Shown piece by piece: positions 45,104 to 57,682 of a DNA stretch of 64,000 bases (positions are counted from its first letter, which is position 1; every line of letters begins with the position of its first letter). The stretch is from Rotaria socialis (Eukaryota; Rotifera; Eurotatoria; Philodinida; Philodinidae). The position numbers were made by a program, and so were the translations under genes. The stretch is from assembly GCA_905331475.1 (NCBI GenBank), contig CAJNYU010001944.1, positions 1-64,000 of the forward strand, in the 5' to 3' direction. The notes under the pieces are model-generated. The model made no database searches, was not told the DNA's origin, and saw only the letters and a program-made list of their open reading frames with translations.

Positions 45104-46840
45104 TATTAAATATGTTTTTTTTTAATCATCATAGTTCAATTAATGAGTCTTTCAAAAACTGAAACCAAACTACATAATTACTTTTTCTGTTCTTTATTTT
45201 TTTTTCATGAACAAAAGATGAATATGGGTGGGAAAAGTTTGGTTTTTTTTGTCTATGAGTGTTCTAAAGAGATTATACATTATAATATTCAATAGTGAGC
45301 AACTTTATTTTGTGAAAAATCATCAATGTTAATTTTAATTGATATGAATTGCTCGATTCACATTTTCTGTATATGAAAAAACCATTGTACATCATTTGTG
45401 TAATTTGGATGATTTTCTAAATTTCATTTTTTCTGATAATAGATGAATAATTATTTGAAAAAGTTCAATTTAATCTAAGTGGTCTGATTTAAAGGATTCG
45501 CCTAAATGTACTTTAGTCTTATTGTTAAATGTCATTGGGAGATGGTACGTGATAAAATGAAAATGACAATAAAATAATCAGATGACAAACAAGGGAGTGC
45601 TATTGACTTAAATGTATGCGGCAACTTGCTGCAGCTGTTGAATCTGAAATTTAAGTTCCTCAGACTTAACTGTCACATTTCTTCCGATTAGTCGAAAACG
45701 TCTAGTTTTCAAAAAAGCCTATTCAGATATTCTTTTTGTATATTTAAGAATTTTTCGAAGTTGCTCTTTTGAGAATCTCTGTAGGTGTGACAAGATGTTG
45801 TTTCTAGATGAAAGTTATTCCAAATTTGAAACAAATTTGCGGTATTCAACACGATATAGGAAGTGTATGCTTCTATTTTTATGCATGAAATACTTAAAAC
45901 AACCCACAACAAAAACGCTTTATACCTAAAGTAATAAATTTTTAATCATCAAAATATCTATTACTAATAACTAACCCTTCTCACAAAATAAGTCAGCTCT
46001 GTATGCTGCGTAACATTGTATTTGACATTTTTTAAAAGCAATGACAATAATACTTGCTATATTCGTTTATTCTTTAACAATTGTAGTCATCCTTTTGGCA
46101 ACAACAATAGTTGCTATATTGGAATATTTGAAAAGTTTTGAGGCTATGCTTAAATATTCAGAAAATTCTTGCGGGAAAAAATTCTTTACTGTTTGTTAGT
46201 TTTATTCTAGTCGAGAGATTTACATTAACCGTTTTATTTTATCATTTCTACGCAATATTACAACGTACAAGCTATAAAAATGTTTTTGTATCCTTCTTTT
46301 GCTATCGTCTATGTTGTTTCAGTATTAAGTTGTCAGATGAAGTATATGATTTCAAGTATTTTTCATCTACTATTTTACTCTCTCGATGAATGACTATGAA
46401 AAGATAAAAGAATTCGTTTCTATTTAGTAAATACTGTAATCCCTCTCGTACATTTTTCTGTCTTTAGCTTTCTTAATGTTATTTTTCTTTTCGCAAGGAT
46501 TTCTTTTCTTAATTCAATACAATAGATCTTCATTTAAGAGAGTATCATTTTTTGAATACATTCCGTCATTATGCCATAAATTAACTGAATTACAAACTCA
46601 ATATGAACATTGAAGAATACCTATTATGAAATAATATGCTGTTTAGTTCAATAATAGACGCTGCCTAATTCAAGATAACGGATTCAAGTGTTTTTGTTAT
46701 TGAAAGCAGCATTTTATTTTCTTATTCAATAGAATTTGTTATTGCCCCTTTCAACTTATATTCGTTTCTTATTTATTTATCAAATATAAAAAACTTGAAA
46801 TTACATGACCAAACATATCTTGATATACATAAAACCATGA
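45104..46840. other. gene-free spacer, convergent 3' ends
   Basis: It lies between the 3' ends of the cyclin and rhotekin-like genes. No supported coding sequence; an 83-residue hydrophobic plus-strand frame at 46138-46389 has no similarity I recognise. Confidence 0.5.
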
Positions 46841-48718
46841 TTAAAATCGTGTATGAGTTATTGATACAGTGTCACCATCATCACCATCATCTTCTTCATC
46901 ATCAGTTGTCGTATGATGAGCAATTGTATGACTTAGAGTATGCGATGGATTAAATCGATTAGTGAGGATAGATTTAGAATCAATACTCGTTTGATAAATA
47001 TTTTCTAAAATATTTAAAAAATAATATTTATGTTTTCTTCTTCACAATACACGTACCAAGCGATCGAGTTTGTGTTCTTGATGTCGGTTTTCTTGTTAAA
47101 TTTACTGAACTCGTTGATGTTGCTAATGGTTGATAAGAATATCGGCGTATAGATGGTAAATGTTCAGCAGTTTGAGCCCAAGCACCTGAATTAGATATGA
47201 ACATAGAAAAGTATATGGAGAAAAACAAATTCTACATACGAATATCAACAATATGTTGTTGTAATGCTCGTATCCAAATATTTAACGTAAATAAATCTTG
47301 AACAGAAAAATCTTCTTGATTAAAACCACGATTAAAAATTGAAAACGATAAATAATCATTGCGCGATAGAATTATAGTATCCTAATGAAAGTAAAAATGA
47401 AATGCATAAAATGAATCTCTAAAATTCTATTGTTTTTCTCTAACTGTTGTGATCGGTATAGAAAAAGTACGTGGATTTGAATTGCTATTACGCACAATTT
47501 CTTCGCCATGCAAGAATCCTCCATTCAATATACAAGAATATCGAATACGATTAATTTCAACAATACCAGTAAATTTTGCCGATGGTGTATAGCATAAAGG
47601 TTGAATAAGAAAACGTGAAATAAATGAATCTTCGATAGGTAATTGCATTATTGCTTTTTCTTGTGGACGTTCCATTACTAATGTACGAACTTTTGCCATT
47701 CGATTAACAGATTCTTTATTATAAGTTGCTCGAGCAATTAAAACAAATTTTGATTGCGGTTGATTAGATGCTTTTTGCTGATAAAAATAAAAAAAATATG
47801 ATTTCGATAAAAATAAAAATAAACATCAATGCTCTTTTCTTCTTACATGACTTGTTTCATTTTGTTGAGCTTTTCGTTTTACTTTTGGTGATCCATGAGT
47901 TGAAAAATAACTATATCTTTCAGCGAAATCTTTTGCGTCTGTTGATACAGCCAGACTTTTATTTAATGCATAAATTTCGAGATCTAGTTGAAAATCATGA
48001 GGAACATTTTCACTAAAACAAACAAAGAAAAGTATTGATCATCTCACATCGTAGAATTCATAATCAATTAAATTATTTACAATGTCAATTTATCGGTAAA
48101 TAGTATGTCAGTTGATTGTTTATCAATGAATTTCATTTGTGTATCAATTATTTCACAGCCAATACGTGCCAAACAGAAAACAGCAAATTTCTTTTGGGCT
48201 AAACAAATAGAAATCCTATAAGAATTAGTTCAATTTTAATCTCAAAATCTCACCTGATTTTGCTTTTTTCATCTTAGTCCATACTAATGGGAAACGTATA
48301 TCTGATAAAATCACAGTTGCTTTTATTGGCTGTAGACTGAAAAAGAAAAAAGAAAGACAACAGTAGGAAGTATAGAAATTTAATTATAAATATTCTAATG
48401 AAACAAATAAAATACTTTGTATCATCACGTTTTAGTAAGTTCTGCTGTTTTCGTCGTATTTCAGCCATAAAAGCTAACATTCGTTGTTGCGATAGAACAA
48501 GTGCTTTATTGCATTCAATTGTTTGTTCAACTGTCGTTGCTACATGAAGTAATTTACTGATTCCATCAATCATTTTCACTTCACAATCAATTTTACGCTC
48601 TAATTCAGGATCCTTATTATAGACAAGATGAAAACAGAATTACATATAAAGATATTATAATTCTACATACCCAAATAAAAAACGATACCACTCGTTTTTC
48701 TCTATCCATATTACTCAT
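46841..48718 (-). CDS. RTKN: Rhotekin-like Rho effector
   Basis: Nine exons: 48718-48671, 48612-48416, 48336-48254, 48198-48081, 48012-47847, 47777-47445, 47381-47240, 47185-47057, 47004-46841. Phase is kept at all eight junctions, 459 residues (human rhotekin about 563). Residues 17-80 form an HR1/REM coiled coil (DPELERKIDCEVKMIDGISK then SQQRMLAFMAEIRRKQQ), the Rho-GTP-binding part. Next is the anillin/rhotekin homology region (VILSDIRFPLVW, FAVFCLARIGCEIIDTQ, FQLDLEIYALNKS). A PH-like domain ends with LFTLNIWIRALQQHI. The tail is Ser/Thr-rich and ends in an acidic run (DDEEDDGDDGD). Rhotekins act at septin and actin structures downstream of RhoA. Domain order supports the call; RTKN versus RTKN2 cannot be resolved. 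Confidence 0.85.
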
Positions 48719-48944
48719 GATTGTATTCTTCTTTTTAAAATAAAATAAAGACAAATGTGAATGCGTTTTACTTTCTCTTTCGTCGCTCTATTTATGTATG
48801 AATGGCACGAAAAGAAAGTAAATATGTACTATATGATGACTAAGAATTTCATCGCATACCTGTCGTAGGTGGAGAACATTGATTGATTATTCATAATACG
48901 AAAGTTTATGACTACTTCAAGGTTTCTTATAATCTTATTTTATT

Positions 48945-51243
48945 TTATTTTTCACAATGAAAAAAAGCACACTGTTCATCCGTCAATGGACATGAATTAG
49001 GATGAAATGCATAAAAAAAGCATGGCTTCGTTTTGACACTTAGTTTCGATGATTCTTTCTTTTTTAGTGTTATTGAATTTAATTGTGGATCAGCTATTGT
49101 GATTAATTTTGTTTCTGGATCAAACTTAATTGCATGACGGTAAGAAAGAATAATTGACTTTAAACCTCCATTTTCAGATTTTAATTGTTCACCAAGTTCA
49201 TTCGGTAGAAGATCGTATGCTGCCGATAAAGTTAATGACTTATTTTCAGTTAAAAGATGTTCGAAGAGAAAATGAATAATAGAAAATTTTGTTGAATAAA
49301 ATTCGGGTTTAGATTTTATCAATGATGAGCGATGGTTCGATTGTTGAGGATCAGCATGTTCATGAGTAATATCAATACCAAAATGATTGAATAAACGTGT
49401 ATGAATTGAACTAAACTGGCAAAACAAAAATCACCTTTTTTTTATTAAATTTTATTTTACGATTTACTTTATATCAATTTTTTTCTCATGCAACATAAAA
49501 CAAATATTTTTAGTCGATGGTATACGTAATTTATCTCTTTTTATATCGAAATTAAGTATTGTCGCGATTTCTTCGATATAATGTAAATATTGTTCATACT
49601 GTGTTGTATCACTATGATTATTTGTGATAAACTTTTTCCCACTGAAATCAAAGAAACAACAAGGCAATAGAAAAACATCACAAGAACATTGCGATGCTAA
49701 AACTGGTAGCCATGGAGTCAATTCATCAGAATGATTACCAATAAGAACAGTATATTGGTTGGATATGACTAAATTATGTAATGTTGGCGAACGAGGATCA
49801 ATTAATGATTCCTGATAAAGTGATGAACCAAATAGCGACCATGAACGACGACGACGCATATCAATACCGAGTCCCGGATAACCTTCCGATGAAAGTAAAA
49901 ACGTTAAGAGACCATTGCCACAACCTAAATCAATATATTTAATAGGTTTATGGAATGATGACGCATATTGGCGCCAGTAAGTTAATAAATAACTTGCAAT
50001 CCCTAAAGAACAAATCCAAAAATAATGTTTAGAAGAGAGATTAATGAATTATTCTGTTAAAATGTTCGCTATTAATTAATCGTCATCGATAATGTATCAT
50101 AGTATAATGAGAATTTATTATGTTACAATGAAGTTACGTTCACCTCTCGTAGTGTACAAGTCCATTATTGATTACGAATGGAATAAAAAGAAATTGTATT
50201 CTTTGCATAGTAATTCTCTACAAATTTCTATTCCGTATTTGAAATTGAAGCTGCATTTTCACTTCAATGGCTTATGTGTTATTTTGTATATGTATTTGTT
50301 TTTCCCAAATCTTATGAACTTTACTATCGACAAAAGACTAAGTTGTTCGATGCAATTATTGAAGGTTCTCTGTAAAAATGTGACACATCAGTAACGATGG
50401 TTTGTCTCTGATCGAGCATTTAGTAACGTATTAGTTGCCGAGAAGATTTCTAAGGGTCGAATCTGTTAATAATTATTTAGCACCTTATTATGTAAACAAA
50501 CCGAATAGAAATAGAAAAGAATTTTTCTTTTTTTTTTGACAATGGTCAAAACTAGGAAAATGCCAATATTTTCAAGTAATGCACTCATAAATTAGTTGAT
50601 AACATCGATTATCAATAGTACAAAAGTTCATACAATCTTTTTTCATACCTAAATCTTCAAAAACATGTTTTTGAGGATCAGTACTTTCACGCCAATTTTC
50701 GGTGAGATATTTTCCATATTTTACTTTCAATCGTTCATATTCACGTTGATATTCTTCAATTGATATTAATTTTAATGTAGTATTTTCTGTGCTATTTTCA
50801 ATATTCGATTGGCACCATTTAATAAATTTTGGCAAAAGACTATCTTTCAACCAAAGCATTTCTTTATCGACTTTATCATCGAATACAGTGAATCGAATTT
50901 TATTTTCATGGACGATTAATTCAAAACGATATGCCGATACTTGAACACAACATGACTTCGTACCCATTGAATACAATACTATCGGTCGAAATTCAACTGA
51001 TATGTCATTCGATAGAATATATTCATCTTGATCATGATAAATTCTTGGATTTTTTGCTATTAATGTTCGTTTATCAACAACATTTGTTCCTGTTGAATAT
51101 TTTTTATCGTCACGATTTAGTGCTGAAGCAAAACGGACAGTTGTTACACGTTTATTCACGACATGCGGTTTATATAAATAAATCGATATTGCTGATAAAA
51201 AATGTGCTTTATCAACATTTATATTTGATACGTTGAACTCCAT
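48945..51243 (-). CDS. TRMT44: tRNA (uracil-2'-O-)-methyltransferase TRMT44-type
   Basis: Three exons: 51243-50649, 50002-49468, 49410-48945, with phase kept, 531 residues. The N-terminal approximately 190 residues lead to HVFEDLG at the exon end. The S-adenosylmethionine motif follows (YIDLGCGNGLLTFLLSSEGY near residue 222), then GIDMRRRRSWSLFG, the family-specific IGNHSDELTPWLPVLA, VFLLPCCFFDFSGKKF, and RIPSTKNICF. The C terminus has a CCCH zinc finger (C, C, C, H over residues about 505-530, CFFYAFHPNSCP then CAFFH). The family methylates the 2'-O of U44 in serine tRNAs (Trm44 in yeast). The first intron, 646 bases, is unusually long for the window. Confidence 0.9.
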
Positions 51244-51574
51244 AAAAAAAATCTATTAACATATACATGTATATATTTAAATTTCTTTTTCATGGTAAAG
51301 TAGAAGAGACAAAGAGAATGGATTTTTTTTATTTACACAAACATTATAAGTACTTAGTACTATCGAATAGATAGTAAGAACGGCGCTATATCTTATTTGT
51401 TTCTTATTCACAATAGCGACCATTTGAAAAAGAATCAGACAAAATGCAACTCGAGATTGGTTCTGATCAGAAAATAACAACACAAAAAAGAAGAAAGAAA
51501 GATTATTTTTTTACATAATTAGATCTGGCAAAAAATCATATCTAAAGACGGAAGAATTGCGCACGTCGTTTATC

Positions 51575-54136
51575 TCAATGTTGTTGTTGCTGTAACATTT
51601 CAACAAAAGCAGCATTCAAATCAAACGAAGTTGGTGATGATGGAACCATCGTTGGTGGATAATTATTAGAATGTGTTGGTGAATTTAGTCGTTGTGTAGC
51701 TTGTAAAATTTGATGAGAATCAAATAATATTTGACTTTTTGGTGGTCGTCCCGGACCACGTTTTTTTGCTGCCATCATTGGCATATCTAATCCAATACCC
51801 CCGATGTCAACAGGTATTTTTGAAGCACTACTCATTGATTGAGCCGGTAGACTATGCCGAGTTTGACCGCCACTGTTTTTAACCAATGAAGCTGGAGCTC
51901 CACTAAAACAAATAATTGCAAGACATAAAATATGATCTATAAAATTTGAAATAATCAATAGCATAGTTTTACAATTTTTTGACGTTAGCTTTATTCTATC
52001 ATTGATAATCTGAGAAGGATATCTCTAGATGTATAAGGCATTATGAACAACCTCGAAGAATGATACAATCATTATTTCATCTACTAAAATTCTTAAGAAA
52101 ATATTAAAAATTTCCTCGACTAAACAACCCGTCTTAGTAGAAGAAATCAAAACAATGCAAATATTCAGGATCTTTTTTGCCGAGAAAGATATAGCTAATA
52201 GCCAAGTACGCATATCGGTAAATCTTCAAGTAATAGAGACATGCACTGCTGTATGATGATAGATTTCTCGAGTAACATTCAGAATTCTATTCAGTCATGT
52301 TTTCTTTTCTATCACTACGGGGAGCATTCCAGGAAATATCTCAGTAGGTCAACTTTAGTGAAACTACAGAAATGAATTTTTCTCATATTTTAGATAGCTC
52401 ACAATTGTAAAAAAAAATTGGAATTTCTCCGTACATATCTAGATTTTCAGCAGATCTATCGTATAGAAGTGGTCTATTTTCCTACATAAAATAAACTTAC
52501 TTTCTCGATACAGGTGGTGGTGGTGGTGGTATTGATAGCCCTGCTTGTTGCCCAAGCATAGACGCGAGAGCAGATTGAAATGTTGCTGCTGATGAGGTTC
52601 CAGTATTTGCACCCATTCCATTTTCGATAGCTGCAAAAAGTTGATCATAAGGTGATGTTAATGAATCGAGATCAAGCGAAGAAAGACCAGCCAGTCCTCG
52701 ATCAGTAACATATTTAGGCGGTCGTCCACGTCGTCTTGGAGCAAAATTTCCCCGTTCAAAAATCGAAGGACTCGTCGAATTATGAGATGTATGTGGAGCT
52801 ACGTTTGCATTTGCAGACATTCCTGGTGATTGAACTTCTGGTTTCGATGGGCGATTTGATCGTTTAGGTATTGCAGCAGATTGTGTTAAACCAAGTAATT
52901 GTTGTTTAAGTAATGATGAATTCACTGCTGCGAGACTATCTGCTTCATTTGATGACGATGACATCATTAATTGTTGTGTCATTTCCCATAATAGTTGTTG
53001 TTGCATGGATAAAGATGCTGTCGATTGTGATGAAATTTCAGATGTTTTTTGTCGTTTAATTGTTGATGGAGACGAAAATGATGATGATGAAGGAGAAAGT
53101 TTATGTTTAGCTAATTGTTGTTGAGCATTCGATGGCATTGCTTTAGTTAAATCATTTAATATCTTTGTACGATCAGAGAATTTCAAAGCTGATGCCGATA
53201 GTTTTGATTTATTGCTAGACAACAACAAAAAAAATGCAGCATTAAATTAACACAAGTCAAAGAATATTTTTCACTGCGAAATAACCCTCAACATTATGAT
53301 TCATGAGTATCTAAAAACAAATCGCATATTTAGTAGCGCTTCATCAATTTATAGTAGTTTCAATTTAAATATCGAGAGATGTTTAGCTGAAGTGTCAAAA
53401 ATCGACGGTAACTTATTTGAGATTACGATGGAACATATTCGAACTACATACTCTATTCTCTGGCCTTAGTGCTAAAACTAGAAGAATTGCAACAGAACGA
53501 AAAATATTCGTTCATTATTTTATTTTACCTAAGACCGTTTGTATTATGTTTTCCATTAGTCATTTTTGGAATGGTATTCATTGGTTTTTTAGGATGTGAA
53601 TGTCCGTTCGTTTTAATCATTGGTCTTCTCCTTTGTTCTTTTATATCTTTAACAATAATTGTTACTATATCAGCTAAAATATCATCGACAACTTCTAAAA
53701 TATCTTCACTTTCTTCCAACTGATTGTTATTATTATTATCAACAAAATGTTTTGACGATAAATTTAATTGTAAATAATTTTGTTCAATTTGATTTTGATG
53801 ATAGACACCTTCAATGTCATTTTCATCTTCTTGATCCGACGTTAATATTGGTTGTTCGTGATGATGAACACTTGCTGTTGATGTTTTTGGTAATGTTAAC
53901 GGTAAAAGTCGTTGAGTTGGTAGTTTAATTATTTCAGGCGATAATTGCAAACGACGTGGAACACCTTTTCGTCGACCGCCACGTTCATTTTGTATTGTTT
54001 TATGCTGCTGTGGTGGTAATTGAATTTCATTTAAAGGTTGCTCATTTTCTTCTTCATCGAATATTTCACTATCGTTATCATTTGAATAATGTTTCCCGTT
54101 GGAGATTGAAAATAAGGATAGATCATCCATCAGCAT
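51575..54136 (-). CDS. AT-hook chromatin protein
   Basis: Three exons: 54136-53529, 53214-52501, 51902-51575, with phase kept, 549 residues. A second Met at 54130 is also possible. Motifs: a basic hook-like GGRRKGVPRR near residue 55, an AT-hook PRRRGRPPKY near 363, and an AT-hook KKRGPGRPPKSQ near 488. The remainder is low-complexity (Ser runs, Gln runs, NNNNNQ, PPPPPPP) with an acidic helix DILEVVDDILADIVTIIV. Multiple hooks imply binding of AT-rich minor groove, and the disordered composition suggests a chromatin or transcription cofactor. I do not recognise an orthology group. The 598-base intron between the last two exons contains no visible gene. It is transcribed divergently from adenylate kinase 8. 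Confidence 0.75.
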
Positions 54137-54581
54137 CAACAAAAAAAATCTAGTTATCAAATAAAAAGAAACACGAAATTTCAATGTTTGTTCTTGTCGA
54201 CCGATTGCTGTACGTATGTGAAAAGATAGAAAAAAAGATTTTTTTTTGTTGCTTTTTTGTCCGTCCGACCTGACGCGTCAGTCAATCACATCACATATAT
54301 TATTTATTTTCTTTTCTTCTTCTTTTCTTTCTATTTCGAAACAATGAACTCAAATTCCATCTATCAAAAACAGAGATTTAGTGACATCTACCTTGAAAAA
54401 CATATGAAAAAGCTTTTTTAATTTAGAATAAAAATTAATGTTCATTGAAAAACTTGTCTTTTTTACATATATTAAGAGTGTTTATTCTCAAAATTTTCGA
54501 TTAATCATTACCATAGTTACAACAGTTTGAAATGGCACAGATACATTTGAATATTTGAGAAGTTTGTGTTTTTCTATAGTT
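54137..54581. promoter_or_regulatory. divergent promoter interval, AT-hook gene and AK8
   Basis: A 445-base interval between two start codons facing outward. It contains a short GC-richer patch (GTCCGACCTGACGCGTCAGTC at about 54261-54281, with TGACGCGTCA a perfect 10-base palindrome resembling an ATF/CRE-type site) and a pyrimidine run TTTCTTTTCTTCTTCTTTTC. Factor binding is inference. Confidence 0.5.
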
Positions 54582-57500
54582 ATGGATCAAACAGCACGCC
54601 CATTGAATATTTCGCCGGAATTTCTGCTCTATGCAGAAAAATATGCTTTATTTGAATTATTTCAGGTAAAATAACAACATCGCTATTAGCGTAGATATTA
54701 TTAATTAAGCATTCTATAAAGTAGTAATAATGAAACACTTGGTTTCAAGTCACAGAGAGTTTAATAGAAATTCAAAGAAAATGATTTTAAAATTCATCTT
54801 GCACGCAAGAAATCATCCTAACTAGCTAGTAATAAATTGAAGTCAAAGTTCAAGATGTATTTAGGTTTTACTTCGTATGAGAAATATAACAGTACCATCA
54901 TCTGTAATTTTCACATGGATTTAGTTGGAAATTATTTCAAATAGAATAAATTTTTGAGGCAAAAGAAACGTAACAAATTGTCAATGTTCGGCTGTTCTTT
55001 AACGATCATCATCATCGATTAATAATGATAATGGAGCTAATATTTATTGTTTATCAATCTAGCCGAATGATAAATCTTTTTTTCTGTTTCTCTTCATATT
55101 TATTATTATGGTTTTGAATGTAGATGGATGTGTGATGTAGTAAATCTTTTTTGTGATGTACCATGATTGTTTTTAATTGCAACAGTATGTTCGAACTGAG
55201 CGTTGGATCGTGTGAAAAAAATCATATGATAGAATATATGGTTATTTTCTCACAATGATCATTATTATTAATTATAATGAATCCGAACGAACGAGAGTAG
55301 ATGTTAATGAAATTTTTAATGCGAACAAGTAGTTAACTACGAATATCGTGATCTAATACAGAATTTATCTTAAAATGCTCTTATCAGACATAGTTCTTTT
55401 CAAAACGAAGTTTGCAAGAGAAACGATTAGAATTATTTTTTATTGTACAAAACAACAATCATTACTTTGACTTGTAATGTCTTTAGTTTATCAATACATT
55501 TTTTGCCTCATTTTAGCGATGTGTTTCATCGTTGCTCATTGATCGACCTAGTGATCCAATAACATATTTAATTGAACTTCTTAAAAAAGATTCTGATGGT
55601 TTGTAGAATATTTTTCTTTGTTTTCATTTTCTACTTAATTATATATATTTTTTTAAAATAGCACCAAAAATTATTATTCTTGGTCCGCCAGCATCTGGTC
55701 GTCATACAACAGCTAAATTGTTACAGAAGAAATTAAATACAATTTTAATTGAGCCAGATGATCTTTTACGTGATGTACCAACGAAATTAAGAGATAAATT
55801 ACCAGCTAATCCAACTGTTGTATGTATTCGAATAAAGTTCTTCGTTTTTTTGTTTTTGAAAGAAATATTCTACTTGATTAATTAGAATAATATTTCATCA
55901 TCATTATGGGCTCAATTATATGAAGAACGTTTAAAAGAATTCGATTGTATTCGTCGTGGCTGGATTTTAGTTGATTTTCCTATGAATCGTGACCAAACAT
56001 TAGCATTACAAGCGAGAGGCATCTGTCCACGACATGTAGGTTAGTTGAAAGACGTTCGTTTCTTTTCTTTATGATAATTAATATTTATAAAGAATGTTCT
56101 ACGAATAATTTAACTTATTGATGTATGCTTTAGCGTAATTTTTCGTTGTAGTATGCTTGGAAGCACCTGATAATGTGATGATTGAACGTGCTGCTGGTAA
56201 AAGAATTGATCCAAAAACAAAAGGTTCGCCTTATTGTTGTTTTTATTCTTTATATTACTTTATTAATTTTTAAAGATATTTATCATATAACATGGAATAT
56301 TCCTAGTTCACGTGATGTTCAAGAACGTTTAATACAATTAGAAGAGAATTCTGAAAAAATGATGGTCTTACGCTTAAAAGAACATCGAAGGTAAAGAATC
56401 ATTTGAATTGATGACTACAATTAATAATTAACACATGCTAAAGAAAAATAATTAGTTCTAAATGTAGAAATAAATAAAAGAACGGATGTTCTTAATGGAC
56501 CATTATCCTTGAAAAGGATTTATAGTCCATTAGACATTTTTCATTTAATGTATATTATATTGCATAGTAGAATGAGGCTATTGTAGTTTCAACTAATCTG
56601 TGTTGATGCAGCATTTTTTTCTTGCAAAATAAGTATTTGATTCTAGAAATATTGATGGTATAAAAGATTGCTTTAAATCAGTTTTACGTTCAATTAATGC
56701 TGATCAACCATTAAATGACGTTCATACACAAGTGTATTCATATACAAGTAAAAAAGCACGTTCTGTTGCACCGCGTACTCCACGTATTGTTATTATTGGG
56801 CCAACTGGTAGTGGACGAAAGACAGTAGCAACGCAAATTTCACGAAAATATGATATACCAATTGGTAAGAACAATTTACGATTCTTTTTTTTTCTCTTAC
56901 TTATCAAAATTCTAAACGATCAAAGAAAGAAACGAGATTTTCTTGCTTTAATTTAATTTAAGATGATTTTGATTTTTCTTGATTATTATATACTTCTAGT
57001 ATCGATTCCAACATTGATCAAACAGCAAATCGTCAATAAAACACCTGCTGGTGTTAGTATGAAACAGTATGTTGCTCGTCAAGCATTAGGTAATGATTCG
57101 AATTTATATTTGAATTAGAAATATAAAAAAACGATGTTTTTCTTGAATTTGTAGTTCCGGATAGTTTAGTAATGCAACTTATTCGCGATCGTTTAAATCA
57201 AAGAGATTGTATAACTAAAGGTTGGATAATGATTGGTTTTCCTCGTACACGTGAACAAGCAGAAAGTTTAGCTAGAACACCTGGCTTAGCACCGAGTCGG
57301 TAAGATAAAGTCATATTAAGAATATATTTTTTTTACAAAGAATGCTATCGTTTCAAGAGCTTTCTTTTTGGATATTCCTCTTGATATTGCTGTGGAACGT
57401 TTAACTCAACGATTATTAGATCCAATAACAGGCGATCGATACCATACGCATGAACACCCAGCATCCACACATAATATAAAGGAACGTTTAGTTCAACATC

Positions 57501-57682
57501 CAGCCGATGATAAAGAAACTGTACAAAAACGTTATCAAGCATATACGATTTATTATGATGAATTACAAGATTTTTATGCTGAACAAGATGCTATTCATGT
57601 TGCAGCTGATCAAGATGCTTATACGGTATTTGAAGCTATCGAAGCAGGAATCGTTAATCCATTAAATAAAGATGGATGCTAG
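54582..57682 (+). CDS. AK8: adenylate kinase 8
   Basis: Ten exons: 54582-54665, 55517-55598, 55662-55819, 55886-56039, 56152-56223, 56276-56390, 56647-56864, 57000-57089, 57155-57299, 57358-57682. Phase is kept, 480 residues against 479 in human AK8. Two adenylate kinase cores are present. The first has [10 protein letters not shown] (residue 63), [18 protein letters not shown] and [20 protein letters not shown]. The second has [10 protein letters not shown] (residue 273), [18 protein letters not shown] and [20 protein letters not shown], and the C terminus [19 protein letters not shown] is near identical in type to vertebrate AK8. The family exchanges phosphate between adenine nucleotides and is linked to motile cilia. 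Both Walker A lysines read as Arg. Intron 1 is 851 bases. Confidence 0.93.

Noticed and set aside
50092-50394. 100-residue plus-strand frame
   Set aside because: It lies in the first intron of the tRNA methyltransferase gene on the opposite strand; no similarity.
53659-54153. Plus-strand open frames over the first AT-hook gene exon
   Set aside because: They are antisense shadows; the minus strand has the splice chain, AT-hook motifs and sensible composition.
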